Source: Streptomyces smyrnaeus (GTDB lineage: Bacteria > Actinomycetota > Actinomycetes > Streptomycetales > Streptomycetaceae). Taken from it: a stretch of DNA of 64,000 bases. Shown here piece after piece: positions 26,725 to 35,003 of the stretch. The translations under genes were made by a program, and so were the position numbers. How positions within the stretch are numbered: the stretch's first letter is position 1; every line of letters begins with the position of its first letter. The notes beneath the pieces were generated by a model, which made no database searches, was not told the DNA's origin, and saw nothing but the letters and a program-made list of their open reading frames with translations. Location of the stretch: positions 30,346 through 94,345 of the forward strand of contig NZ_JAFFZM010000025.1 of the NCBI RefSeq assembly GCF_017676345.1, given 5' to 3'.

Positions 26725-27315
26725 TCAGCGGCCCTGCAGTGCCTTTTTGTAGCGCCCGACCGGCGGCAGCCAGCACAGCACCACCGCGAGCAGCCCCAGA
26801 ACGATGGCCCCCAGGCTGGTGGCGTACAGCCCGGCAGGGGCGGCGTCCCGCAGGACCAGCATGTGCGGGAAGACGGCGGCCAGCACCGCGACGACGCTGA
26901 GCAGCACCCGCGCCCACACGGCGCCCGTACGGGCGAACAGTGCGAACAGCAGCACAGCGACGGAGAAGACAAGGGCGATCGTGGCCCGTGCCGACATCGT
27001 GCTCTGCCAGTCGGTGACGATGCCGTCCCAGGCGGTGCCCGTCAGCTGCTTGACATCGGCCGCTGTGGTGCCGGAGGGGAGGCCCACCGCGGCCGGGTCG
27101 CTGTCCACGGCGTTGCGGACGTTCTCGTCGGCGAGGTCCTTGCCGCCGACGTACACCAGCAGTGCGCTGAGAGCGCCGGAGAGCGCGGACAGTACGGTGA
27201 CGGCCAGCATGGCGACCACGAGGCCCGGTCTCTTCACCGGCTCGGCGGCCGGGTAACCGGTGCCCGGAAGGCCGGAGGGCATGCCGATGTGGGGGGCGGT
27301 CTGGGGGTGGCTCAC
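26725..27315 (-). CDS. four-helix membrane protein, unknown function
   Basis: The 196-residue protein has four clear hydrophobic segments (about residues 30-55, 110-130, 135-158 and 165-190). The loop between the first and second (about 55 residues, KDLADENVRNAVDSDPAAVG) is predicted outside. GTG at 27315 is chosen because AAGGAG lies 9 bases upstream; a GTG two codons earlier is too close to it. The N-terminal 28 residues are polar and Pro/Gly-rich. It is divergent from the LysR gene, which may control it. I do not recognise the family. Confidence 0.7.
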   Translation of the reverse strand: MSHPQTAPHIGMPSGLPGTGYPAAEPVKRPGLVVAMLAVTVLSALSGALSALLVYVGGKDLADENVRNAVDSDPAAVGLPSGTTAADVKQLTGTAWDGIVTDWQSTMSARATIALVFSVAVLLFALFARTGAVWARVLLSVVAVLAAVFPHMLVLRDAAPAGLYATSLGAIVLGLLAVVLCWLPPVGRYKKALQGR

Positions 27316-27394
27316 GTGCACGAACTCCTTGCGGAACTGCAGGGGGAAACACGAACGGCTCGACTTTTGCACGGGAACACCCGCTCGAACCACC

Positions 27395-27411
27395 GGTTCC
27401 GCTAAGGAACC
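27395..27411. promoter_or_regulatory. small inverted repeat in the LysR divergent gap
   Basis: GGTTCC and GGAACC flank five bases (GCTAA) in the 187-base gap between the membrane gene and the LysR gene. It contains no clear T-N11-A motif, so the LysR link is only positional; it could equally be a transcript hairpin. Confidence 0.3.
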
Positions 27412-27502
27412 TGAAGAACATTGGTCCTGAACTCGCGGACACGGTCCGGAAGTTAGGCTGCTGGGCCGCGAAGCGCCGAATCGAGGAGAGTGAGCAGTAC
27501 GT

Positions 27503-28630
27503 ATGCCTCTGCCAGGCACCCCCGACTACCCACCAGGGTTGCTCGACATCACGATGGATCAGCTCCGCACCCTGCTGGCCGTCTACGAGGAGGGCACGGC
27601 CCTGGGCGCCGCCAGGCGGCTGGGGCGGGAGCAGTCCAGTATTCAGAAGCAACTGGACACGATGAACCGCAAATTGGGCGACCATTGCGGAGAGCCGCTG
27701 CTGCGCAAGCGCGGGCGCGGCGAGCGGGTGCACTTCACCCGCACCGGCGAGGAGCTCGCCCGGCTTGCACAGGGAACGCTCGACGGGTGGCGCGAAGGGC
27801 TGGACACCGCCCGCAGGCGCCGTGGCCGCAGTCTGCGCGTCGGCTCCACCCGCTACACGCTCGGCTACCTGCTGAACGCTGTCGAACAGGTCAACGACCG
27901 GTTCACACGGGAAGGGGTGGAGCTGACCATGGCGCACGTCCGCAGCGGAACACTGCTGCAGAAGCTGCGCTCCCACGAACTCGACCTGGTGTGCGGCAGC
28001 ATCCTCGTCTCGGCGTCCGCGGGGGCCGCCGAGACGACAGCAGTTGCCGAACAGGACGCCCGGTTCGCGGGGTACGAGGTCATGGAGTGGCGGCGCGGCG
28101 GCTTCTGTCTGGCCACCAACCAACCGGACGGTGACCTGGTGCAAGGCAGCAGGTCGGACGGCAGGGGAGTGGGCGTGCGTTCGCTGCCCAGGCTGCCGCT
28201 CGTGGTGTCCACCGACGGGCTGATACCCGACGTGCTGCGCGGCTGGTTCGGCCCCGAGTACCGCCGCCGGATGCGGATAGCGGCCGAGATCGACTCGGCC
28301 CACTACGGTTTCGAACTCCTCAGCTCCCGCGTGCTCTACGGCAGCATGCTCGTCACCCAGGGCATCGGGGAGGCGATAGCGGAGGGCAGGCTTCCCGAGG
28401 CACAAGGGCTGCGCACCCTGCCGCTGGTGGACGACGTCGGAACGAGCCAGCGGGTGCTCGTGGGTGCCTTCCGCCGCAGCGAGCCGGAGAACCGCGATCC
28501 CGACCACCCTGTCAGCCTGCTGTGGGAGGAACTGGCCCGCAGGCACGCCCGTATCCGGGCCGAGGAACGGGCCTCGGCCAGGAACGCGCCGGAGAACGCG
28601 CCCGAACCGGCCGTTGCCTCCGCGAGCTGA
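27503..28630 (+). CDS. LysR-family transcriptional regulator
   Basis: The 375-residue protein has a LysR-type N-terminal helix-turn-helix (ITMDQLRTLLAVYEEGTA, GAARRLGREQSSIQKQL, LLRKRGRGERVHFTRTGEEL) followed by a two-lobed effector-binding region (about 110-340). The length exceeds the usual 300 residues: a 15-residue N-terminal lead and an Ala/Glu/Pro-rich tail after residue 350 account for most of it. The start is an ATG after a GAGGAG-type site. Regulated genes are unknown; the divergent membrane gene is the natural candidate. Confidence 0.85.
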   Translation: MPLPGTPDYPPGLLDITMDQLRTLLAVYEEGTALGAARRLGREQSSIQKQLDTMNRKLGDHCGEPLLRKRGRGERVHFTRTGEELARLAQGTLDGWREGLDTARRRRGRSLRVGSTRYTLGYLLNAVEQVNDRFTREGVELTMAHVRSGTLLQKLRSHELDLVCGSILVSASAGAAETTAVAEQDARFAGYEVMEWRRGGFCLATNQPDGDLVQGSRSDGRGVGVRSLPRLPLVVSTDGLIPDVLRGWFGPEYRRRMRIAAEIDSAHYGFELLSSRVLYGSMLVTQGIGEAIAEGRLPEAQGLRTLPLVDDVGTSQRVLVGAFRRSEPENRDPDHPVSLLWEELARRHARIRAEERASARNAPENAPEPAVASAS

Positions 28631-28669
28631 CGTCCGGTCCGATCGTCCGCCGTCGCCCCGTCGCCCCGT

Positions 28670-28703
28670 CGCCCCGTCGCGGTACGTGCACCCCGACGGG
28701 GCG
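28670..28703. terminator. two-way terminator between LysR and lutC
   Basis: CGCCCCGTCG and CGACGGGGCG are perfect 10-bp arms with a 14-base loop, between convergent stops at 28,630 and 28,718. The left arm is the last of a run of GTCGCCCC units (28,653-28,676), so the hairpin seems to have grown from a short tandem repeat. Confidence 0.6.
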
Positions 28704-28717
28704 CGGGGGACGGTCGG

Positions 28718-29446
28718 TCAGCCTCCGGTGGTCTCGGCTCCCCGTGCTCCCCGCGCTCCCTCCGCCGTCCCAGCGGCGTCGGCCTCCGTCTCAGTTGCTT
28801 CGGCCTCCGCCGCGACCAGCACCACATCCAGCGTGCGCGGCCCGTGTACGCCCTCCACCCGGTCGAGTTCGATGTCGCTGGTGGCCGACGGACCGGAGAT
28901 CCAGGTCTGCGGCCGGGCGGGATCCAAACGTTCGAGGGCCTGCGGTACGGAGTCGACGACCTGCTCCGGCACCCGCACCACACAGATGTGGTGGTCCGGG
29001 ACGAGGGTGATGCGGCGCCGCCCCTGGTCCTCGGACGCGTCCAGCACCAGGGTGCCCGTCTCGGCCACGGCGACCGCGCACCCCGTCACCACGCTTCCCA
29101 CCGCGTCCAGGTCGAGCGGGGTGAGCGCCGCCGAGTCCGTTACGCGCTCGACGTCTTCGGGCAGCCACTTGGCGGGCACCCCGGCAGGCGTCACCACGCT
29201 GCGCGATCCCCGCCGTGCCAGCAGATCCGCGATCGTCTGCGGCAGGTCGGCCGGGGTGCAGTGCGATACGTGCGCCCGGTAGTCCACCAGATGGGCGGCG
29301 AGCAGCCGCGCCGTCTCTCGCGCGGAGCGCTCGCCGTGCACCCGCAGATGGTCGCGGGCGACCGGAGCCTGATCGGGCCGCTCTGTGCGAGGTACGTCCG
29401 CCAGCGCGCGGCGGATCCGGCCGAGCACTGTCTCCCGGCCGCTCAT
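28718..29446 (-). CDS. lutC: lactate utilization protein C
   Basis: The 242-residue protein matches LutC/YkgG (LUD domain): TVLGRIRRALADVP, the DHLRVHGERSARETARLL region, SVVTGCAVAVAETGTLVLD and VPDHHICVV. It works with LutA and LutB to oxidise L-lactate to pyruvate. ATG at 29446 follows AGGAGGG and overlaps the lutB stop by 4 bases. After about residue 215 the family similarity ends and an Ala/Glu/Gly/Thr-rich tail follows. It is the last gene of the leftward rha-lut operon. Confidence 0.9.
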   Translation of the reverse strand: MSGRETVLGRIRRALADVPRTERPDQAPVARDHLRVHGERSARETARLLAAHLVDYRAHVSHCTPADLPQTIADLLARRGSRSVVTPAGVPAKWLPEDVERVTDSAALTPLDLDAVGSVVTGCAVAVAETGTLVLDASEDQGRRRITLVPDHHICVVRVPEQVVDSVPQALERLDPARPQTWISGPSATSDIELDRVEGVHGPRTLDVVLVAAEAEATETEADAAGTAEGARGARGAETTGG

Positions 29447-31071
29447 CGTGTGCCCTCCTGCGGCCCCGCCCCGCCGGACCTGCCGGACTTGCTGGGTCCG
29501 CCGGACCTGCCGGGCCCGCCGGATCCGCTGGACCCGCCCGGCTCGCCCGTGGCACCCGTACCGGTGCCCGACGGCAGGTCGTTCGCACTGCCGCTGGGCA
29601 CATCGCCCGAGGGACCGCGGGAGCGTCGCCACCAGTCGCGGAAGGACTCCTGCGGCAGCTGCGGCACATCCCGGGTGTCCGTCCAGGCACGGCCCGGGCC
29701 CGGCAGTCGGTGCGGCACCAGGCGCCGTGCCCGCGAGGCCAGCCGCTCCCCGGCGCGCAGCGCACGCGGGTGGTCGAACGTCCAGGAAGCAGCCCGCATG
29801 GCAGCACGCTCGGCCGCGTGCCCCTTCGCCGGTTTCACGGTCGTGCGCTGCCCGCGCACGGTGGCCGTACCGCCCTGCACCACACGTTCCCGAAGGTGCA
29901 CCAGTACCTCGGGGATGTCGATGGCCACCGGGCACACCTCGAAGCAGGCCCCGCACAGCGACGACGCGTACGGCAGGGAGGCGTCCAGCCCGGTCTCCAT
30001 GCTGTCGAGCTGTGGGGTGAGGATCGCGCCGATCGGCCCCGGGTAGGGCGAGCCGTAGGCGTGCCCGCCGGCGCGCTCGTAGACCGGGCACACGTTGAGG
30101 CAGGCCGAGCAGCGGATGCAGCGCAGTGTCTGGCGTCCCACCCGGTCGGCGAGGGTGTCGGTACGTCCGTTGTCCAGCAGCACCAGATGGAAGTCGCGGG
30201 GGCCGTCGCCGTCCGTGGTGCCCGACCAGGTGGAGGTGTAGGGGTTCATCCGCTCCGCCGTGGAGGAGCGCGGCAGCAGTTGCAAAAAGACCTCCAGGTC
30301 CTGCCAAGTGGGCACGACCTTCTCGATGCCGACCACGGAGATCAGCGTCTCGGGCAGCGTCAGACACATCCGGCCGTTGCCCTCGGACTCGACGACGACC
30401 AGGGTGCCGCTCTCGGCGACCATGAAGTTCGCTCCGGAGACACCCACCTTGGCGTTCAGGAACTTCTCCCGCAGATGCAGCCGCGCCGCCTCCGCCAGAT
30501 CGGAGGGCCGGTCGGTGAGCCCCTGCGGCGCCGGGCGCCCCCAGCGGCCCATCCGCTCCCGGAAGATGTCCCGGATCTCTCCACGGTTGCGGTGGATGGC
30601 GGGTACGAGGATGTGCGAGGGGTGGTCCTCGCCCAGCTGTACGATCAGCTCCGCCAGATCGGTCTCGTACGCCGAGATCCCGGCGCGCTGCAGCGCCTCG
30701 TTGAGCCCGATCTCCTGGGTGGCCATCGACTTGACCTTGACGACCTCGCGCTCACCGGTCTCCCGCACGAGCCGGGTGACGATCCCGTTGGCCTCCTCCG
30801 CATCCGCTGCCCAGTGCACGGTGCCGCCGGCCGCGGTGACCGACGCCTCCAACTGCTCCAGGTAGTGGTCGAGGTGGCGCAGTGTGCGGTCCTTGATCTG
30901 CGCTCCGGCTGTACGCAGCGCGGACCAGTCCGACAGTTCGGCCACCGCGCCGGCGCGTTTGTCGCGGATGGTGCGGGTGGCGTGCCGGAGATTGCCGCGC
31001 AACCGCTCGTCCCCGGTGGATGCGGCAGCCGCCACCGGGAACGGCGGCATGCCCAGATAGGTGACGCTCAT
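29443..31071 (-). CDS. lutB: LutB/LldF-type L-lactate oxidation iron-sulphur protein
   Basis: The 542-residue protein has an LUD domain (VVKVKSMATQEIGLNEAL, GVSGANFMVAESGTLVVV) followed by two ferredoxin-like clusters, CIRCSACLNVCPVY near residue 323 and CGACFEVCPVAI near 375. It is the electron-carrying subunit of the LutABC L-lactate oxidase. Its ATG overlaps the lutA stop by 4 bases, so translation is coupled. The last 45 residues are a Gly/Ser/Pro-rich tail (GGSSGSGGPGRSGG), unusual for the family and encoded by near-repeating DNA at 29,455-29,570. Confidence 0.92.
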   Translation of the reverse strand: MSVTYLGMPPFPVAAAASTGDERLRGNLRHATRTIRDKRAGAVAELSDWSALRTAGAQIKDRTLRHLDHYLEQLEASVTAAGGTVHWAADAEEANGIVTRLVRETGEREVVKVKSMATQEIGLNEALQRAGISAYETDLAELIVQLGEDHPSHILVPAIHRNRGEIRDIFRERMGRWGRPAPQGLTDRPSDLAEAARLHLREKFLNAKVGVSGANFMVAESGTLVVVESEGNGRMCLTLPETLISVVGIEKVVPTWQDLEVFLQLLPRSSTAERMNPYTSTWSGTTDGDGPRDFHLVLLDNGRTDTLADRVGRQTLRCIRCSACLNVCPVYERAGGHAYGSPYPGPIGAILTPQLDSMETGLDASLPYASSLCGACFEVCPVAIDIPEVLVHLRERVVQGGTATVRGQRTTVKPAKGHAAERAAMRAASWTFDHPRALRAGERLASRARRLVPHRLPGPGRAWTDTRDVPQLPQESFRDWWRRSRGPSGDVPSGSANDLPSGTGTGATGEPGGSSGSGGPGRSGGPSKSGRSGGAGPQEGTR

Positions 31072-31820
31072 AGCGGTGACTCCTCGGTACTGGCCAGGAT
31101 CTCCGCGAGATGCACGGGGCGCACGCGCGAGCCCGCGCGGGAGAGGGTGCCGCCGATGTGCATCAGGCACGAGTTGTCCACCGTGCACACCGACTCGGCG
31201 CCGCTCGCCTCGATGTGGCGGGCCTTGTCGGCGCCCATGGCGGAGGAGACCGCCGCGTTCTTGACGGCGAACGTGCCGCCGAAGCCGCAGCACTCCTCGG
31301 CGCCCTCCAACTCGCGTAGTTCGAGGCCTTTCACCTGCTCCAGCAGCAGGCGCGGTCGCTCCCCCAGACCGAGCATGCGCAGCCCGTGGCAGGTCGGGTG
31401 GTAGGTGACGGTGTGCGGATAGCAGGCGCCGACATCGGTGACCTTCAGGACGTCCACGAGGAACTCCGTCAGCTCATAGGTGCGGGGCACCGTCCGCGCG
31501 GCTGCCGCCGAGAGCGCGCCGCCCCGCCCCTCGGCTGCCGCCTTGTAGCCGATGCGCGGGTAGTTCTCGCGCACCATGGCAGCGCAGGAGCCGGAGGGAA
31601 CGACGATGTGGTCGTAGCCCTCGAACGCCGCGGCGTAGCGGTGCACCAGCGGCTCGGTCGCATGCCGGTACCCGGTGTTGAACTGAGGCTGCCCGCAGCA
31701 CGACTGCGCCTCGGGGAAGTCCACCTCCACGCCCAGCCGCTCCAGCAGTGTCACCACCGCCTGGCCGGTGCGCGGATAGAGCGCGTCGTTGATGCAGGTG
31801 ACGAAGAGCGCTACGCGCAC
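31068..31820 (-). CDS. lutA: lactate utilization protein A, CCG-domain Fe-S subunit
   Basis: The 250-residue protein starts VALFVTCINDALYPRTG and has the two CCG-type motifs AQSCCGQPQFN (near 40) and EECCGFGGTFAVKN (near 183) that bind an iron-sulphur cluster. DNSCLMHIGG follows. It is the LutA subunit of the L-lactate-to-pyruvate complex. Its start lies inside the end of rhaB (10-base overlap), which ties lactate oxidation to rhamnose degradation in one transcript. Confidence 0.93.
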   Translation of the reverse strand: MRVALFVTCINDALYPRTGQAVVTLLERLGVEVDFPEAQSCCGQPQFNTGYRHATEPLVHRYAAAFEGYDHIVVPSGSCAAMVRENYPRIGYKAAAEGRGGALSAAAARTVPRTYELTEFLVDVLKVTDVGACYPHTVTYHPTCHGLRMLGLGERPRLLLEQVKGLELRELEGAEECCGFGGTFAVKNAAVSSAMGADKARHIEASGAESVCTVDNSCLMHIGGTLSRAGSRVRPVHLAEILASTEESPL

Positions 31821-33469
31821 GACGCCTCCCTTCCGTCCTTCGGCTGCGGACCGCCACGGGGCGCGTCCTCATGCGTGCCCGAACGCACAGCTGTACGCAC
31901 ATCCGCGCCCGTGTCAGTACCGGTGTCCGTACCCGCGTCCGTCCGTGCCTCCGTGCGGATGCGCGCCGCGGCCTGTTCCCATGCCGAGTGATCACCCGTC
32001 GGGGCATACTGTCGCAGCCGTACACTGCTGCGCACCAGGGCCCGCAGCGCGCCCAGAGGCCCGGTCACCGCTGCGGCCGTACGCGCCTGTACCAGTACGT
32101 TCCCGTACGCGGCGGCCTCCACGGGCCCCGCTACGACCGGCAGGCCACAGGCGTCGGCCGTCAGCCGGCACAGCAGCGCGTTGCGTGCCCCTCCGCCCAC
32201 GATGTGCACCGTCTCCACGTCCTGCCCGGACAACCGCCGCGCGTCGAAAACCGCCTCCCGATGTGCGAGGGCGAGCGAGTCGAGGACGCAGCGTGTCGTC
32301 TCGGCCGGGTCGCGCGGCACCGGCTGGCCGGTGCGGCGGCACACGTCGGCGATCCGCTGCGGCATCCGCCCCGGCCGAAGGAACTCCGCGCTTCCGGCAT
32401 CCACGACCGAGCGCAGCCCGGGTACCTCGGCCGCCTCCTCCAGCAGCGTGTCCAGCTCCTGCGGAGTGCCCTGTGCCTCCCAGGCGCGCAGACACTCCTG
32501 CAGCAGCCAAAGGCCCATGATGTTGCGCAGATAGCGCACGGTGCCGTCCACGCCCAGCTCGTTGGTGAAGTTCGCCGCCCGGCTCTCCTCGGTGAGCACC
32601 GCAGAGGTCAGCTCCACTCCGGCCAGCGACCACGTGCCGGTGGCGATGTACGCGAATCTGCTGCCCTGTGCGGGCACTCCGGCGACAGCGGAGGCCGTGT
32701 CGTGCGCGCCCACTGCTGTGACGGGCACCGGCCCGGTCAGCCCCGTCTCGGCGAGTACGTCGTCCCGCAACTGCCCGGCCCCGTCCCCGGGCGTGCGCAG
32801 CGGCGGGAACAGGCCGCGATCGACGCCCAGCGCGTCCATCACGACGGGCGACCAGTCGCGGGTGCGGGGGTCGATGAGCTGGGTGGTGGAGGCAATGGTC
32901 AGCTCGGTACCGCGCTGTCCGGTCAACCAGTACGAGATCAGATCGGGGATCAGCAGCAGTTGTCGCGCCGCCCGGAACCGGCTGTCCTCGCGGGCAGCGG
33001 CCAGCTGGTACAGCGTGTTGATCGGCATGCGCTGAATACCGGTGTGCGCGTACAGCTCGGCAGCGGGCAGCACTTTCTCGACCTCGGCCGGCATGCCCTG
33101 GGTGCGTGCGTCGCGGTAGTGCACCGGGTTGCCGAGCAGAGTGCCGTCCGCGTCCAGCAGTCCGTAGTCGACGCCCCAGGAGTCGATGCCCACGGACGCC
33201 ACGCCATCCGGCCCGGCGCCCGTGGCTGCACCTGCGGCGCGCAGCCCGTCCAGGACGCCCCGGTAGAGATCGAGGACGTCCCAGTGGAGGGTGCCGAGCA
33301 CCCGCACCGGCCGATTGGGGAACCGGTCCACCTCCTCCAGCGCGATGCTGCCGTCGCGCACCTGTCCGAGCATCACCCGGCCGCTGGAGGCGCCCAGGTC
33401 GACGGCGGCGAACGCGCCCTTCGACGCGGCGGTACGGGAGGGCGGGGGAGTCGGGCTGGAGTGCGGCAT
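31811..33469 (-). CDS. rhaB: rhamnulokinase
   Basis: The 552-residue FGGY-type sugar kinase opens with FAAVDLGASSGRVMLG (phosphate 1 motif) and has the family landmarks VASVGIDSWGVDYGLL, YRDARTQGM, GIQRMPINTLYQL, VGAHDTASAVAGVP, ATGTWSLAGVE and VHIVGGGARNALLC. It phosphorylates L-rhamnulose with ATP. ATG at 33469 follows GAGG with 6 bases between. Usual RhaB length is about 480-490; the excess is a C-terminal tail with DAGTDTGTDTGAD repeats (genomic 31,860-31,960). The gene starts 48 bases after rhaI ends. Confidence 0.93.
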   Translation of the reverse strand: MPHSSPTPPPSRTAASKGAFAAVDLGASSGRVMLGQVRDGSIALEEVDRFPNRPVRVLGTLHWDVLDLYRGVLDGLRAAGAATGAGPDGVASVGIDSWGVDYGLLDADGTLLGNPVHYRDARTQGMPAEVEKVLPAAELYAHTGIQRMPINTLYQLAAAREDSRFRAARQLLLIPDLISYWLTGQRGTELTIASTTQLIDPRTRDWSPVVMDALGVDRGLFPPLRTPGDGAGQLRDDVLAETGLTGPVPVTAVGAHDTASAVAGVPAQGSRFAYIATGTWSLAGVELTSAVLTEESRAANFTNELGVDGTVRYLRNIMGLWLLQECLRAWEAQGTPQELDTLLEEAAEVPGLRSVVDAGSAEFLRPGRMPQRIADVCRRTGQPVPRDPAETTRCVLDSLALAHREAVFDARRLSGQDVETVHIVGGGARNALLCRLTADACGLPVVAGPVEAAAYGNVLVQARTAAAVTGPLGALRALVRSSVRLRQYAPTGDHSAWEQAAARIRTEARTDAGTDTGTDTGADVRTAVRSGTHEDAPRGGPQPKDGREASCA

Positions 33470-33516
33470 GCGGACCTCGCGGCGTCGTACGGCGGTCTTG
33501 GGCGGGGGCTACGGGC

Positions 33517-34710
33517 TCACGCGCCCCATCCGGCCTGCCTGCCGCCCACGCGCTCGCGTGCGATGGTCTCCGCCCAGCCGGAGGCCGCGTAGGCCGCCAT
33601 CGGATCGCCGTCGGCGCCGAGCTCCTCCCGTACCTCCGCCAACAGCGGTCGCACATCGGTGTTGTAGGCGTCCATCAGCAGCGCGTTGGCACCCAGTACG
33701 TCTCCGGCCAGCTGCGCCTCGCCCAGCGCCTCCCGGTCCACCAGCAGCGCCTTGGCGGTGGCCTCCTGGACGTTCATCACCGAGCGGATGATGGCGGGGA
33801 TCTTCGGCTCGATGTTGTGGCACTGGTCGAGCATGAACGCGATCCCAGGGTCGTTCTCCGCGCTCTCCGGTGTGCCCGGCAGACCGCCGCCGGCGCGCAC
33901 CTCGTACATGATGCGGAAGAGCTGGAAGGGGTCTGCGGCGCCCACCATCAGGTCGTCGTCCGCGTAGAAGCGCGAGTTGAAGTCGAACGCGCCCAGCTTC
34001 CCCTCGTTCAGCAGGAAGGCCACGATGAACTCGATGTTGGTGCCGGGCGCGTGGTGGCCGGTGTCCACGCAGACCTGTGCTTGGGGGCCGAGTTTGACGC
34101 AGTGCGCGTAGGAGGTGCCCCAGTCGGGCACGTCCGTCGCGTAGAAGGCGGGCTCGAACAGCTTGTACTCGAGCACCAGCCGCTGATCGGGTGCCAGTCG
34201 CTCGTAGACGGCCCACAGTGCCTCCGCCAGCCGCCCCTGGCGGGCCCGCAGGTCGTCCTGGCCCGGGTAGTTGAGGCCGTCGGAGAACCACAGCTTCAGA
34301 TCGCGGGAGCCGGTCGCGTCCATGATGTCGACGCACTCCATGAGATGGCCCAGCGCTTTGCGCCTCACCGCGGGGTCCGGATTGGTGACCGAACCCAGCT
34401 TGTACTCGTCCTCCTGGAAGACGTTCGCGTTGATCGCGCCCAGCCGCAGCCCGCGCTCGCCGGCGTGGTCGGCCAGTGCGGCGTAGTCGTCGGTGCGGTC
34501 CCAGGGGATGTGCAGGGCGACCTGCGGTGCGACGCCGGTGTGCTGGTGCACTCGTGCCGCGTCGTCGAGCTTCTCGTGCACCGTACGCGGCACTCCTGCC
34601 TGTGCGAACACCTTGAAGCGGGTACCGGAGTTCCCGTACGCCCATGACGGCGTCTCGATCCGCTGGGCGCGCAGGGCGGATTTCACCCGCGCGAGGTTCT
34701 GCTCAGGCAT
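33517..34710 (-). CDS. rhaI: L-rhamnose isomerase
   Basis: The 397-residue TIM-barrel isomerase is of the Pseudomonas stutzeri/actinobacterial type: ETPSWAYGNSGTRFKVF, VALHIPWD, LKLWFSDGLNYPGQD, VLEYKLFEPAFYATDVPDWG, CVDTGHHAPGTN and DFNSRFYADDD. The Glu, Asp and His residues that bind two metal ions are in these last blocks. It converts L-rhamnose to L-rhamnulose. ATG at 34710 follows GAGGAG with 5 bases between. It is the first gene of the leftward operon, behind a promoter-like sequence at 34,826-34,855. Confidence 0.93.
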   Translation of the reverse strand: MPEQNLARVKSALRAQRIETPSWAYGNSGTRFKVFAQAGVPRTVHEKLDDAARVHQHTGVAPQVALHIPWDRTDDYAALADHAGERGLRLGAINANVFQEDEYKLGSVTNPDPAVRRKALGHLMECVDIMDATGSRDLKLWFSDGLNYPGQDDLRARQGRLAEALWAVYERLAPDQRLVLEYKLFEPAFYATDVPDWGTSYAHCVKLGPQAQVCVDTGHHAPGTNIEFIVAFLLNEGKLGAFDFNSRFYADDDLMVGAADPFQLFRIMYEVRAGGGLPGTPESAENDPGIAFMLDQCHNIEPKIPAIIRSVMNVQEATAKALLVDREALGEAQLAGDVLGANALLMDAYNTDVRPLLAEVREELGADGDPMAAYAASGWAETIARERVGGRQAGWGA

Positions 34711-34796
34711 ACGGCTCCTCGAGTGGGCGCGGCGCTGGACACGGGCCGAGGACCTGGCGTCCGCCGAGCACCTGCGCCTCCTGAAAGCGGTACGGG

Positions 34797-34810
34797 TTAA
34801 AAACGATTCA
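34797..34810 (-). promoter_or_regulatory. candidate LacI operator facing rhaI
   Basis: Read on the minus strand the site is TGAATCGTTTTTAA. It shares TGAATC(G/A)TTT with the second site at 34,946 and contains the central CG typical of LacI-family operators. It lies about 15 bases downstream of the -10 of the leftward promoter-like sequence, a position suited to repression. Confidence 0.5.
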
Positions 34811-34825
34811 TCACTCGGCGCTGGG

Positions 34826-34855
34826 AACGTACGGCGGCTTCCAGCGAACGGTCAA
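34826..34855 (-). promoter_or_regulatory. promoter-like sequence for rhaI-rhaB-lutABC
   Basis: On the minus strand TTGACC (-35) is separated by 18 bases from TACGTT (-10). It points at rhaI and is followed by the leftward candidate operator. Assigned by eye. Confidence 0.45.
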
Positions 34856-34895
34856 TACCCCTGTCATCTCTGCTATTTAGCTGCCTCGCACCCTC

Positions 34896-34924
34896 TTGAC
34901 CCCTCCCGGGGTTGGGGCTAGCTT
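34896..34924 (+). promoter_or_regulatory. promoter-like sequence for the rhamnose importer
   Basis: TTGACC and TAGCTT are 17 bases apart, a standard vegetative sigma-factor layout, about 80 bases before the importer ATPase. The rightward candidate operator follows 21 bases after the -10. Confidence 0.5.
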
Positions 34925-34945
34925 CCCGTCCACTGTCCGGCGGAC

Positions 34946-34959
34946 TTGAATCATTTCAT
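34946..34959 (+). promoter_or_regulatory. candidate LacI operator facing the importer genes
   Basis: TTGAATCATTTCAT contains TGAA and TTCA arms around four bases, a LacI-family-type palindrome. It mirrors the site at 34,797 on the other side of the divergent gap. The likely binder is the LacI-family protein encoded at 40,174. Confidence 0.55.
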
Positions 34960-35003
34960 CCCTGAGCTGCCGCCAGTCCCCTGCTGAGCGACGGAGGAGA
35001 AGC

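Noticed and set aside
26303..28546. A 747-codon minus-strand frame reaching into the LysR gene
   Set aside because: Only the last 70 codons look like protein (the MBL remnant); the rest is antisense to the LysR and part of the membrane gene.
28653..28679. Tandem GTCGCCCC units, considered as iterons or a CRISPR-like array
   Set aside because: Only three to four units with no spacers, placed between convergent genes and forming one arm of a terminator hairpin.
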